Source of the DNA: Dicyema japonicum | Lineage: Eukaryota > Dicyemida > Rhombozoa > Dicyemidae | Assembly: GCA_011109175.1 (NCBI GenBank) | Contig: RDEW01000017.1 | Span: 62,001-126,000, forward strand | Length of the DNA: 64,000 nt | Direction of reading: 5' to 3' | Part shown: one piece after another, positions 1-13,119 of the stretch | How positions within the stretch are numbered: position 1 is the stretch's first letter | Layout of the letters: each line of letters starts with the position of its first letter | Program-made: the position numbers and the translations under genes | The notes under the pieces: generated by a model | What the model was told of the DNA's origin: nothing | The model's input: only the letters and a program-made list of their open reading frames with translations | Database searches by the model: none

Positions 1-3000
1 CATCAAATTTTAGGTGGACGAAAAATATTATAAACTAATTCAGGATAGAATTGATGCTTTCGCCACCTACCAGTACAGCCAGGTCATGCAGTTCATCGAA
101 TATTACGGTTTCTTTTTGGATGCATTTTCAGAGGTCAACTACGGAAACATTGCGGATGGAAATAAGATCAAGGAGATATCAGAATATTTGAAGCAAGATC
201 ACGTGTTCGATGATTACTGTCAAGTATTCTTTGTTTCTCAAAAAGCATATCAACAAATTCAGGGACATAGCAAAGGAAATAATGAGTTTGCCAAGATATG
301 AGTACATCCGATGTCTCTGCATCGACTGTGAAGAACTAAAAATTAGTTTGGCGGAGGAAGGACATCGTTTATCCTCCATTTTACGCCAAGATATGAGTAC
401 ATCCGATGTCTCTGCATCGACTGTGAAGAACTAAAAATTAGTTTGGCGGAGGAAGGACATCGTTTATCCTCCATTTTACTTGAGAAAGTCGCCGAGGACA
501 ACCGAACCGAAAATAATCTGTAATTGCTAAATCCAATGCTTAGGATATGCGATGAGTTTGTAGAAATTTATAACAAAGCTACAAAAACTCCGGAAAACAC
601 CGAGGAACTCATAGAACTCACAAATTACATACAAACAGCAAGGACAGTAGGGATGGTCGACCTCAACAAAAGACTGGAGGTTCTAATCGACAACCTCACC
701 TTTTAGGAATCCAAAGAAAGACTAAGTTGGCTCATTGACTACCACTTGTTTTCTAAGGAGGACATTGAGCTCAACAACAAGACATTTTCGTGGTTTCAGT
801 GCATCAACCAAATCTTCGATGATAATGAGAAGGTTGTGAATTCGGTGACTTTCAGCTCATTGAAAGTTCCTACATCAATCGCCATGAAATTCTGGTTGAA
901 CAAAAGGAAAAGACTCTGCTACGTCTACATCAACTTAAGCAGCACGTTAGCGAGTTTGCAGACTTTGGAGAACTTTCGATGCTCCCCCAATACGTCCAGG
1001 ATATCAGACAGACCGTCTCCAGACTGAATGAGGAAGTAAAAATGATTGAGTGGATAAATAAGGTGAGTAATCCGTCCACATTGCGATTTAGGAGGAGACT
1101 TTGTTGAAGCTCCAAGTAACGGAATATGAGGAGGCGAATGAAATATCCTCTTCCATAGAAATATACCAGAGACTATTTACAATTGTCATGAAGTGGCAGA
1201 GAGCGGAGAAAAAGTAAATTTAGGGTTTTACGAAAGATGGATGGACGGATACTTGCAGGAGCTAAGTTCAGAGGTGGTCGAGGCTGAATCGGACGACTAC
1301 AAGAGAGAAATATACAAAATAAACAAAGTTCTTGAATTTTTTGAATCCTAGGTCTTTCTAGCCAACGCTAGGAAAAGGGTAAACGAATTGGGGGAAATTG
1401 TGAGGGAAAATAAAAGAAAACGATCTTCGATGATTTCCCAAGATGAAAGTGAGATGACCGCTGAGGAAATCGAAAAGTTATATGAAGTCCCTTCGATCGA
1501 TGAAATAAAGTCGCCGGCTGCTAAGGTCTGCGAGACAATTCAGAAAGACATTGATGACTTTAAGGTACATTTTTTGTTTGGACGCAAGGAAAATATTCCA
1601 ATTATTGCGACAATCTGTAATCCGGGAATAAGGCTGAGACACTGGCAACAAATGTCAGAGATTGCGGGCTTGGACCTTACGCCTGACTCTGGGACAACTC
1701 TGAGAAAAACACTCAAGCTGAACTTAACTCCCTACATGGAGGAATTTGAGGGGATCAGTGCCGCTGCTTCAAAGGTAGTTTTATGCGGAAGACTAAATTA
1801 AGGAGTACTCGTTAGAAAAAGCTCTCCAAAAAATGAAAGATGAGTGGGAAGATATCTCTCTTCCTCTGCTCAAATACAGGGATACGAATATAAATATTTT
1901 GTCTTCAATTGACGACATTCAAACTCTTTTGGACGACCAGTTGGTCAAAATTCAAACTATGAGAGGCTCACCTTTTATAAAGCCTTTGGAAGTTGAGGCA
2001 ACTGTAATCATCCGTAACTCCTTATTGCAGGAATGGAAGGACATTTTGGCTAATACACAGGAAACTTTGGAAGAATGGTTGTTGGTGCAGTCTCAGTGGC
2101 TTTACCTTGAACCGATCTTTAGCTCCGAGGACATTATGCAGCAAATGGCTGAAGAAGGACGCTACTTTAAAACAGTCGATAGATTTTGGAAGGAAATAAT
2201 GAGAAATACCTCCAAGAATCCACTTGTAGGCTTAATTATCCGATTTTAGGTGATTTCAGCATCCACCTCAGTCGGATTATTAGAAAAGTTGAAGGAATCG
2301 AATATTCTCTTGGAAAAAATCAACAAAGGACTGAACGCCTATTTGGAGAAGAAGAGACTATATTTCCCAAGGTTTGTCCATTTGTTATGTCTCCAGATTT
2401 TTCTTTCTATCAAATGATGAAATTCTCGAAATATTATCAGAAACTAAAGACCCCACACGTGTGCAGCCTCATCTCAAGAAATGCTTCGAAGGAATCGCTA
2501 AACTAAACTTTACTAAAACTCATGACATTACCACGTTGATTAGCAGCGAAAACGAAAGAATTGAACTTTCTAAAGTAAATTTGCTGAATTCAAACAGATC
2601 ATCAACACATTGGAGGCTGAGGGATCAGTGGAGAAGTGGCTCCTTCAATTTCAGGACACAATGTTCGAATCGATCCGTGATATTGTCACTAAATCCATGA
2701 AGGTCTCAGATTCTTTTTATTTAAGGCATATGGTGATACCAAACAATCTAAATGGGTCCTAGATTGGCCAGGACAAGTTATATCGTGCGTGTCTCAGGTT
2801 TTCTGGACGCAGGAAGTCCACAGGGCAATAAGATACGCCCACTAAGACGGCGTTAGGGAATATTTTGAATTATAAAACAAACAAATTAACGAAATTGTGA
2901 CCTTAGTGAGGGGAAATTTGAATGCTCAACAAATAATAAGTCTTGGAGTCTTAGTTGTCATTGACGTCCATTCCCGAGACGTCGTTGAGTTTCTTATGGA

Positions 3001-6000
3001 TCGAGGTTTATGTTAAAATTCAAAATTAGAGACTTCAGCGGAAAATGACTTTAATTGGCTTTCCCAACTCCGATATTACTGGGACAACAACCACTGTACT
3101 GTTAGTCTGATCAATGCGACTTTGAACTACTGTTATGAGTATTTGGGCAATTCTAGCAGGCATACTCATTTTGTATAAATTAGACTGGTCATCACCCCCT
3201 TTATTAACCGCTGCTACAGAACACTGATTGGGGCTTTCCATCTTAATTTAAATGAAGCCCCTGAAAGACCAGCAGGGACGGGTAAGACTGAAACTACCAA
3301 AGATCTTGCAAAAGCTATAGCTGTTCAATGTGTGGTTTTCAACTGTTCTGATGGCCACGATTACTTAGCCATGGGAAAAGTTAATGGATTTATCAATTTT
3401 TAGTTTTTTAAAGGACTTGCATGCACAGGTTCCTGCTCTTGTTTCGACGAATTCAATAGAGTCGAGTTGGAGGTACTATCTGTAATAGCTCAGCAAGTAA
3501 AACTGATTTTTAATAAAATAGATCCTCACTATTATTCGTGCTGTACAGGCTAAACTCATAAGCTTCAATTTCGAAGGGACAAATTTACTCATGAATCCTC
3601 AATGTTACATTTGCATCACAATGAATCCGGGGTACGCTGGTCGATCTGAAATTCTTGATAACTTGAAGGTTTTTTGTGGTTTACTATTATAGATTCTATT
3701 CAGACCTGTCGCCATGATGGTCCCCGATTATGCAATGATCGGGGGAATTATGCTTTACTCATTCGGGTTTTTCAACGCTCGAGAGTTGGCTGTAAAGATC
3801 GTGATGACCTACCGTCTCTGCTCGGAACAGCTTTTGTCCCAATTTCACTATGACTACGGAATGAGAGCCGTCAAAGCCGTCTTGGTAGCCGCTGGAAACT
3901 TGAAACATAAATTCCCAAATCAGGACGAAAATATAATAGTATTTTGACTAATAAGCAAAATCAGTTGCTCCGGTCAATAATCGACGTGAATCTCCCAAAA
4001 TTTTTATTCCACGACGTTCCACTATTTAAGTGTATCGTGTCGAATCTCTTTCCGGGGATTGAACTTTTGAACCCTGATTATGAATTGCTGTTTAGTTCCA
4101 TATCTGAGGTAGCGAAACAAAAAAATCTTCAAGTCACTGATTATTTCAATCTAAAACTGATCCAAATGTACGAAATAATGATTGTACGACACGGGTACCC
4201 TTAGTTGTAAATTAAAAGTTTTATGCTTGTTGGTGAGTCGTACGGGGCGAAAACATCGGTTATTAGTACTTTGGCTGATTCATTCTACCTCCTCAGCAAA
4301 ACAAGTGGTGAATACGAGCCAGTGCTATCCAAGACTTTAAATCCAAAATCTGTGACCATCGGCCAGCTCTTTGGGCAGTTCGACCTTGTTTCCCACGAGG
4401 TTGTGAATTGTAGTGATTTTAGTGGACTGATGGAATTGTTGCCAATACTTTTAAGAATTTGCATCAAATGACTCAAATGAGAGAAAATGGGTTATTTTTG
4501 ATGGACCGGTAGATACATTGTAAATTGAAAGCATGAACACTGTGCTGGACGATAATAAAAAACTCTGTCTGATGAGTGGAGAGATTATTCAGCTCACCGT
4601 CAATATGAGCTTGATCTTTGAAACTAGTGATCTATCTCAAGCTTCTGTACTCAAATTCATCATTTAATTCGTACAGCCTGCCACAGTGAGTAGATGTGGA
4701 CTGATTTACATGGAACTTTCGAATCTCGGGTGGAGGCCGCTGCTTAATTTTTGGCTCCACACGCTTCATGAAAAGTTGATAATTGAAAATCAATATATAA
4801 CTGATCTTTTCGAATGGCTGGTGGAGCCTATGGAATGTTATGTCCGAAAAACATTGAAGGTATTTCAAAAAGTCACTTACAGAGTTATACCCCCTCTAGT
4901 TCAATTGGAGTTATAAATTCTTTGATGAAATGGGTCGATATGCTTTTAAAGGACTCCCTATATAAGCAAAACATCAAGCAGAGGAACTGTAAAATATGGA
5001 TAACTGTAAAATACTGTTAATCATAAAGTTCGCCTTCCTCTTTGGGTTAGTCTGGTCGATTGACGCCTTGGTGGATGAGAACGGTAGACTCAAATTTGAT
5101 GCTATGTTAAGAAATTTATGTCAGAATGAAGTTCCCAAGAAGATCGGGAAACTTGATGTCTGATACCCAGATAAATTTACCGTTTATGATTACTTTTATG
5201 ATGTATAACTCATTTTCATTTAGTTCAAAGCACGTGGTTCGTGGAAGAATTGGAATGAACTTACTGTCGGATCTGTGATTCCAACAAACCGAAAACTAAG
5301 CGAAATTATTGTGCCGATTATCGACACAGTACGCTACAAATATATGCTCACTGTATATCTAGACAACCAGAGGTCTTGAGATCTTTTATTCTAAGGCCCA
5401 TTCTAATGTGTGGACCCACGGGTACTGGAAAAACTTCTTACATTCAAATGAAACTGTTAAATGAGTCGGATAAAGACAAGTTTGACGCTTATTTTATAAA
5501 TTTTTCTGCACAGATGAGTGCGAGTCAACCTCAGGTAATTTATCGTCAAGAAAATTAGAACATTGTCATGTCCAAGCTGGAAAAACGACGTCGTGGGATC
5601 TATGGTCCCCATATTGGGAAAAAGGCAATCATTTTCGTCGATGACTTGAATATTCCAGCAAAAGAAAAATTTGGAGCCCAACCGCCGATAGAGCTTCTTC
5701 GACTAATGATGGATCACGGAATATGGTATTAATCAAATATACTTTTAGGTATGATCTCAAGGACACAAGCAAGATAACCGCACAAGACGTTCAGTTTATC
5801 TCGGCAATGGGCCCACTTGGGGGAGGGAAAAACTTTGTGACTGAAGGATTACTTCGACATTTCAAAATAATCGGGATAACTCCCTTTGACGACAATTCCT
5901 TTACAAAAATCTTCACATCTTTGATGACCACGTTTTTCAAGGTATTTTTATTCCGCATTTCTAAGAGGGAGGAGTTTTCTTCTGACTTTCTCCAACTCGG

Positions 6001-9000
6001 CAAGAATATAGTGGACGCATCCCTGAGGGTGTATAACGAGGATGACCACGTTTTTCAAGGTATTTTTATTCCGCATTTCTAAGAGGGAGGAGTTTTCTTC
6101 TGACTTTCTCCAACTCGGCAAGAATATAGTGGACGCATCCCTGAGGGTGTATAACGAGACAATTTCATTTCTACTCTTTACACCGAACAAATTACATTAT
6201 GTCTTTAACCTGAGGGACTTTTCAAAAGTTATCCTTGGTTGCTGTCTGGTAAACAAGAAAAAAGTGGAAGGGAAGCGAACTCTGATAAGGTGAGTTTACT
6301 GTTTTATCAGAGACTTTGGGTTCACGAAACGATAAGGGTATTCTACGACCGACTGACTGACGCAAATGACATGAGCTGGCTTTTCGGGTATTGAGTCGTT
6401 TTATCTCCCAGTATTCTAAGGGAAATTGTCATGGAATCATTTAACGAAAAGTTTGAGAGTCTTTTCGAAATACTGATGACTGATAATCAAAATAAGGTCA
6501 CATTATAAGGCATCTTTGTTGCACGGAAGAAGATTTGCATAGTTTGTTTTTTTGCGATTACATGAACCCCGATTTGGAAGTCAGTGAAAAGAGCTATGAA
6601 GAAGTCAAGTCGATCGATAAAATGTATTCTGCCGTGGAGACCTATCTAACCGAGTACAACTCAACCCACAAAACTCAGATGAATATTATTTTATTCTGGT
6701 AGACTTGAAACGATGTCATTAATAGATACGTTTTGGAGCATTTGTCTAGAATATGCAGAATTCTGAGGTCTCCTCGTGGGAGTTGTATGTTCGTCGGAGT
6801 AAGTGGATCAGGAAGACAGTCCTTGACTAGACTAGCCTCTTATATAGCCAATTATAACGTCTTTCAGCCTGAAATAGTTAAAGGATACCGAACTAACGAG
6901 TGGAGAAAGGACTTGAAGGTTTGCTAGTCTTATATTTTAAAGACCATTTTGAAAAAGACAGGTGTTGATGGACTTCCAATGGTGTTCTTGGTATCAGATA
7001 ACCAAATAAAGAAAGAATCTTTCCTTGAGGATATCGACTTACTGTTAAACACCAGTGAAGTCCCTAATCTGTTTGCGATCGAGGAAAAGGTCGAAATCAT
7101 CGAAGTTATAGTCGAATAGTGAAGTTTAGTCAATGAGAGTCTGCACCCAAGCAGATAAACTGGAGAATCTGACACCACTGATGCTGTTCAACTACTTTGT
7201 CGGGAGATGTTGAGAGAACCTCCACATCGTTTTAGCATTAAGTCCGATTGGGGATACATTTAGTACGAGGATAAAACAATTCCCGTCACTCATAAATTGT
7301 TGTACCATCGATTGGTTTCAGGTATTAGATTTTTGTGATAAATTCCATGGCCGGAGGAGGCCTTGGAACGGGTAGCAATAAAATATTTGTCCACAATCGA
7401 GTCGCTCGAGTCCAATAGAGACAGTTATGTCATTGCGTGCAAAAGTATAGACACATTTGCCAGGGAAATATCACTAAAGTTTCCATTTTTTGTAAAACTG
7501 CAGGTTTTATGACGAAACTAGACGAAAGACGTATGTGACTCCCACTAGTTATCTCGAATTACTCATGACCTTTTCCAAATTGCTCAATATTAAAAAAACG
7601 GAAATTTTGAACTCCAAAAATCGTTACGTAAATGTTCTCAAAAAACTAAAATTTGCGTTGGAACAAGTTTATTGAGTGTCTCATTTTGTAGATTGAAGTA
7701 ATGCAGACAGAATTGGAAGAGCTCAAGCCAAAGCTGATTGTAGCTTCGGCAGAAACCGTCCAAGTTTTAGAAAAGATCAAAAAAGAGTTTGTGGAAGTCG
7801 AAGAGACCAGTAAAACTATTCGTCAAGACGAGGCCGCGGCGAATGAGAAAGTAAAAGCCGCCCGAGCCTTGAAGGATGAATGCGAAGCAGATTTGGTCGA
7901 AGCCATTCCAGCTTTGGAGGCAGCGATTGAGGCTCTAAATACTCTTAAGGTGTAGTCCCTATTTAGTTGTAGCCTGTGGACATTGTAATCGTGAAAAATT
8001 TCATTAACCCACCTTCTGGAATTAAACTGGTTATGGAAGTCGTTTGTGTGATGAAAAGAATAAAACCAGACCTAGTCCCCGATCCCGCTGGAACTGGAAG
8101 AAAGGTGAATTAACTTAAAACTCTTATAGATATTGGATTATTGGGGTCCTTCAAAAAAGCTTTTGGGGGATATAAGCTTCCTTCAGCAATTAAAGGAATA
8201 CGACAAGGACAATATCCCCGTAAATTTTATTATCATAATAAGGCTTCCATAATAAATTCCGTTCGAAATGAATACACAAAGAACCCAGAATTAGATCCGG
8301 CCAAATTTGCCAATGCTTTTTCCGCGGCCGAAGGTCTTTGCAAATGGATTCTGGCCATGGAAATATACGATAGACTCGCCAAGGTGGTCGCTCCAAAAAA
8401 AGCTTCCTTAAAAGTCGCTGAGGAAGAGCTTGAGAGCACTATGAACAATTTAGCAATCAAACAGAAAGAGCTTAAAGATGTCGAGGATCGTTTAGCCACC
8501 CTGAAAGCTGAGTTGGAAGAAGCTCAGAACAAAAAGGAAAGTTTAGAAAACTAGGTTTTTTGAATTATTTAAAAAACAGGTTGATTTGTGTGGGAAAAAA
8601 TTACTGAGGGCAGAAAAGTTGATTGGAAGTCTTGGGGGAGAAAAAGAAAGGTGGAACAAATAGGCCAATAACCTCAAAAAAACCCTGGATAATATACCAG
8701 GTTAGATAAATCCGGTTTATTCAAGGAAATGTGCTCATATTTTCTGGATTTATATCATATTTGGGTCCGTTCACTTTAGCTTACCGCGATAAATGCACGA
8801 AAGAGTGGTCCTTACTTTGTAAAAAACTGAAAATTCCTTGTTCGGACTCATTTTCTTTGTCTGAGACTTTGGGGGAGGCAATAAAAATTCAAGCTTGGAA
8901 CATAAATAATCTTCCGAGAGATCAATTCTCTTCGGATAACGAAATCATCGTGGCTAACGGCAGACGATGGTAAATAATTAAGTGAAACGTAGGCCATTGA

Positions 9001-12000
9001 TGATTGACCCCCAAAACCAAGCGACCAAGTGGATGAAAAATATGGAGAAGGCGAATTCTTTGTCCGTGGTCGAACTATCTGACGGCGACTTTATGCGAAC
9101 GATTAAAAATTCAATACAGTTTGGAAACCCTGTTCTGCTGGAAAATATAGGGGAAGAGCTTGAAGCATCGTTAGAACCTTTTCTTTTGAGGCAAACCTTT
9201 AAATCAAGTCTAAATATTTTTGTTAGTTTAGGGGGCGTGGAAATGATCAGTTTGGGGGATACTCTCATTGAATATAGTAGTGATTTTAGACTCTATATTA
9301 CAACAAAACTGAGAAACCCCCATTATTTGCCGGAGATTGCGACTAAAGTTTTGATAATAAACTTTATGATAACTCCCGATGGACTGGAAGACTAACTGTT
9401 GGGGATTGTCGTCGCCAAAGAGAGGTAAATTGACTTAACATTAAAGACCAGAATTGGAGCAAGAAAGACATAATTTGATTGTAACGACTGCACAGAATGC
9501 AAAGCAACTGAAAGAAATTGAAGACAAAATATTATTCACTTTTGCAAACTCTGAAAAAAATATATTGGAAGACGAAACCGTAATATAAATTCTGGACTCA
9601 TCCAAGCAACTCTCAAATGATATATCGAAGAAACAGAAGGTCTGATGTTGACTTTAACCAAAGATTGCTGAAGAGACTCAAACACAAATCAACGAGACGC
9701 GGGTATGCCACCAAGTTGTAGCTAATCATTCCTCAGTCCTTTACTTCTCAATTGCTGACCTCTCCAACATCAATCCAATGTACCAGTACTTACTCTCCTG
9801 GTTTATCAACCTCTTTATCACTTCCACACATGACAGGTAAGCAACCTTTATGACAAAAGTAACAAATCAAAGCAACTTGATAAGCGTATTCGCAACCTCT
9901 CGGATTATTTCACATATAATTTGTATTCGAATGTCTGTTGGTCGCTGTTTGAGAAAGATAAGCTCTTGTTCTCGCTTATTCTGTGTCTTAGCATTCAAAC
10001 GTAGAATTTGTGAAACTTATTTTAGAGCCAAAAACATTGTAAAGTCGGAAGATGTTTTGTTTCGTCTGACTGGTGGAATGGGTCTTGAAAATCCTGATTC
10101 TAATCCTCTCCCGGAATGGCTCCCCGACAAATCATGAGACGAAATCTGTCGACTTGACGAATATGAATCGTTTAGAAGTCTCAAGTTGGTCCCTCCTACT
10201 TTTTTAGAAATTCTTTGCTTGAATCTCCGAATCAGTGGAAGGAACTATTCGCCTCAAAAGATCCATTAAAGGTTTCTTACCCTCAATCGTAGAATACGAT
10301 GAATTCCTTCAATAAACTGGTCATTTTGAAATGTCTGAGACCTGATAAGGTTCATCTAAAATATTACCGATAGATTATTCTTGCCATAAGTCTGTATATC
10401 TCGGAAACACTGGGAAGAAAATTTACCACTCCTCCACCTTTTGATCTTCAAAAGAGTTTTGCTGATTCGTCAAATCAAATACCTCTCATTTTTATTCTAT
10501 CTCCGGGGGCGGATCCTATGAATGCTCTCCTAAAATTTGCAGAGGAAAAAGGATTCACTGGGAAAAGAATGCATGTTGTTTCTTTGGGACAAAGACAAGG
10601 TCCTGTTGCCTTAAAAGCGATCAACGAAGCCAGGGAACACGGCTACTGGGTTTGTCTCTAAAATTGTCACTTGGTTGTCTCCTGGATGAACAGTCTAAAA
10701 AAGTTCTGTGATAGATTGCCTTCTGTAAAGTCCCAGATCTCCTTCCGTCTCTGGTTAACCAGCTATCTTTCAGATAATGTCATAAATAGATTTTTATGTT
10801 TAGTTTCCTGTCTTTATTCTTCAAAATGGTGTAAAAATGACAAATGAACCCCCAACTGGTCTTCGACAGAATCTCCTCAAATCTTATACGAATGACCCGA
10901 TATCCGATCTTGAATTCTTTTCTTAGATTACCGAAAATAAAAGACCCGTAATTGTATTTCACTCATTTGTAAGAAATGATGGAAGCTGTTGTACTTTTTG
11001 TGTTTCTTCCACGCTTTAATTCATGAAAGAAAAAAGTTTGGAGCTTTAGGGTGGAATAATCCTTATGAGTTCAATGATTCCGATTTGAGAATATCAATTC
11101 GACAACTCAAAGTGAATAATCCCTCATATTTGATTAGATGTTCATTAGCGAGTACGATGAAGTCCCCTACGATGCATTCAAATATTTAACTGGGGAATGC
11201 AACTATGGTGGAAGAGTCACAGATGAATGGGACAGAAGGACACTGAACGTCATCCTCGAAAATTTTTACAACAAACAGGTATTTGTGCTTTAAATCCATT
11301 AAAGGTCGTTGAAAACGTTAAATATCAGTTTTCTCCAAGTGGGGCATACTATTCCCCGCTGAAAAGCAGCTATGAGGACTATATTGAGTTTATAAATGTA
11401 AGCTCTCTATGAAATCTCTAGAGTTTGCCTCCAACACAAATGCCAGAGGTCTTTGGAATGCACGAAAACGTGGACATATCCCGTGAACTTCAAGAGACTA
11501 ATCAGCTGTTTGATTCAGTACTCCTGGTAATCGGAACCGGAAGTAGAGGGGGAACAGCTCAATTGGATGAAAGCGTGTATACAATCGCGGGAGATATAAT
11601 AAATAAAGTGAAACTATTTTTTTATTCAGCTTCCCCCTAACTTTGACATTGAGTCCGCCAATGCTAAATATCCGGTAATGTACAGCGAAAGCATGAATAC
11701 TGTTTTGGTGCAGGAAATGGTTCGGTTTAACAGGCATTTCACGGAAATTCACCTTTAGACTGACTTCTTTAATTCGATCCAACCTGACGGACCTTCAGAA
11801 GGCGGTTAAGGGACTTGTCATGTTGAATCAGGAATTGGAAGAGATGGGGAATAGTTTAATGTTCGGGAAAGTCCCCTCTATGTGGAGTAGTCAATCCTAC
11901 CCCTCATTGAAACCCCTGGGGAGTTATATCAACGATTTAATAGAAAGATTGAAATTTTTAAAGGTTTTGAGTTTTTTAATCATCAGAATTGGTTCGACTA

Positions 12001-12553
12001 CGGAAAACCGAAGACTTTTTGGTTATCCGGCTTCTACTTTACTCAGGCATTCTTAACGGGGGTAATGCAAAATTATGCCAGAAAATACGTGATTCCTATT
12101 GATTTGCTCACTTTTGACTTTCAGGTTTATCATTTCTTTTGATTTTCCAGGTTTTGCCGCAATATCAGCTGGATTCGTCACCAGAAAACGGAGCCTACGT
12201 TTACGGACTGTTCCTCGATGGAGGTCGTTGGGACGTCAATGAGTATTTCGTGAGTTTTAGTCATTAGGGATTCTCTAGTGGAGCAAAAACCAAAGATCTT
12301 GTTTGACCAGATTCCAATAGTGTGGATCATTCCTAAAAAGAAGAGTGAAATGGTCGAAAACGATGGAAGGTAACATTCCTTCTTCAATCTAAGATATCTC
12401 TGTCCGGTGTATAAAACTCTTGAACGAAGAGGTGTTTTGTCGACCACAGGACATTCCACTAACTTTGTTATCTCCATGCTGTTGAAGACTAACAAATCAT
12501 CGAAACACTGGATCAATCGAGGCACGGCTATAATCTGTCAACTGAATGACTAG
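1..12553 (+). CDS. DNAH7: Axonemal inner-arm dynein heavy chain (DNAH3/7/12 class), 5' truncated, possibly decaying
   Basis: Motor subunit of a single-headed inner-arm axonemal dynein, which couples ATP hydrolysis to sliding of ciliary doublets. The gene enters the window already inside the tail. In order one sees linker and tail sequence (14-3000), AAA1 with Walker [11 protein letters not shown] (3266-3300) and Walker B CFDEFNR (about 3445), a degenerate AAA2 loop [10 protein letters not shown] (4226), AAA3 GPTGTGKT (about 5412), AAA4 GVSGSGRQS (about 6797), stalk coiled coil and microtubule-binding domain (7690-8660), AAA5-AAA6, and a C-terminus ending CQLND-TAG at 12551-12553. STTGHSTNF near the end is typical. 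Introns are tiny, for example 224-245, 520-543, 8105-8129 and 8220-8242. The AAA1 loop has R where the family has G (3266-3268). Two tandem duplications (290-479, 5923-6158) and in-frame stops (9393, 9586, 10135, 10659 and others) break the frame, so it may be a young pseudogene or carry assembly errors. DNAH3 and DNAH12 are equally close by eye. Confidence 0.93.
224..245 (+). other. 22-bp intron in dynein gene
   Basis: Example of an ultrashort spliceosomal intron. The reading frame before it ends FDDYCQ and after it resumes [12 protein letters not shown], a continuous dynein tail. The 22 bases begin gtattc and end aaaag. Similar introns occur at 520-543 (24 bp) and throughout the window. Confidence 0.85.
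290..479 (+). repeat. Perfect 95-bp tandem duplication inside dynein exon
   Basis: Bases 290-384 and 385-479 are identical. Ninety-five is not a multiple of three, so the second copy shifts the dynein frame. Reading through only one copy gives an uninterrupted dynein tail ([16 protein letters not shown], then the [12 protein letters not shown] block). It is either an assembly artefact or a real disabling duplication. Confidence 0.95.
3160..3183 (+). other. Probable 24-bp GC-AG intron in dynein gene
   Basis: Joining ...EYLGNSSR to [14 protein letters not shown], a block invariant in dyneins, needs removal of 24 bases that start gcatac and end aattag. The donor is GC instead of GT. Reading straight through gives an in-frame TAA. 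Confidence 0.6.
5923..6158 (+). repeat. Perfect 118-bp tandem duplication inside dynein gene
   Basis: Bases 5923-6040 and 6041-6158 are identical. Each copy contains the end of one exon (MTTFFK), a 24-bp intron and the start of the next exon ([12 protein letters not shown]). The extra 94 exonic bases break the frame. With one copy removed, the protein continues into [20 protein letters not shown], as expected between AAA3 and AAA4. Confidence 0.95.
7690..8663 (+). other. Dynein stalk coiled coils and microtubule-binding domain
   Basis: Coiled coil 1 runs from [12 protein letters not shown] to IEALNTLK. The tip includes [17 protein letters not shown] and DPAGTGRK, then [17 protein letters not shown] after a 25-bp intron (8105-8129). 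Coiled coil 2 holds [18 protein letters not shown] and [10 protein letters not shown]. The sequences match single-headed inner-arm dyneins. A TAG lies in frame at 8552-8554 and another at 8661-8663. Confidence 0.9.
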
Positions 12554-12683
12554 AATTTAACAACTAACACTAATTTTAATTTTATTCAAGTATTTTGTGC
12601 GTTTATGGATTTCTCCAAGCTTATCATTAAAGCACTTCACGAGAATAACATCAACCTCTTTAACACGCCTCTGTTATTAGTCA

Positions 12684-13119
12684 AATTTGTATTATTTTTC
12701 AGGTTTCTTAGACACGTACGGTCTATACCAAGTTGTTTATATACTTTTGCAATGTTTCCACTGCACTCTGAGAATTTTTTAATGGGGAAAGTTTTTCTTT
12801 GATTGTATAAGACTTTCTTTGCCATTCAACAGTTTGTAACTCAGAGATTTGTTCACTTGATATGTTTATGTTAAATTAAATTAATTAAAATTATTCCAAA
12901 GNAATTTGTATTATTTTTCCAGCTTCTTAGACACGTACGGTCTATACCAAGTTGTTTATATGCTTTTGCAATGTTTCCACTGCACTCTGAGAATTTTTTA
13001 ATGGGGAAAGTTTTTCTTTGATTGTATAAGACTTTCTTTGCCATTCAACAGTTAGTAAATCAGAGATTTGTTCACTTGATATGTTTATGTTAAATTAAAT
13101 TAATTAAAATTATTCCAAA
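12684..13119 (+). repeat. Near-identical 217-bp duplication across a single N (12902)
   Basis: Bases 12684-12900 recur at 12903-13119 with a few substitutions, separated by one N. This looks like overlapping contig ends or two haplotypes joined without merging. The sequence lies 3' of the dynein stop, and I see no gene in it. Confidence 0.85.

Noticed and set aside
2843-10661. Reassignment of TAA to glutamine
   Set aside because: Two dynein TAA codons fall where Q is conserved (9393, 10659), but another falls where W is expected (4521), TAG and TGA also occur in frame, and tubulin, KIF6, CYB5R and the nicotinic receptor end with TAA.
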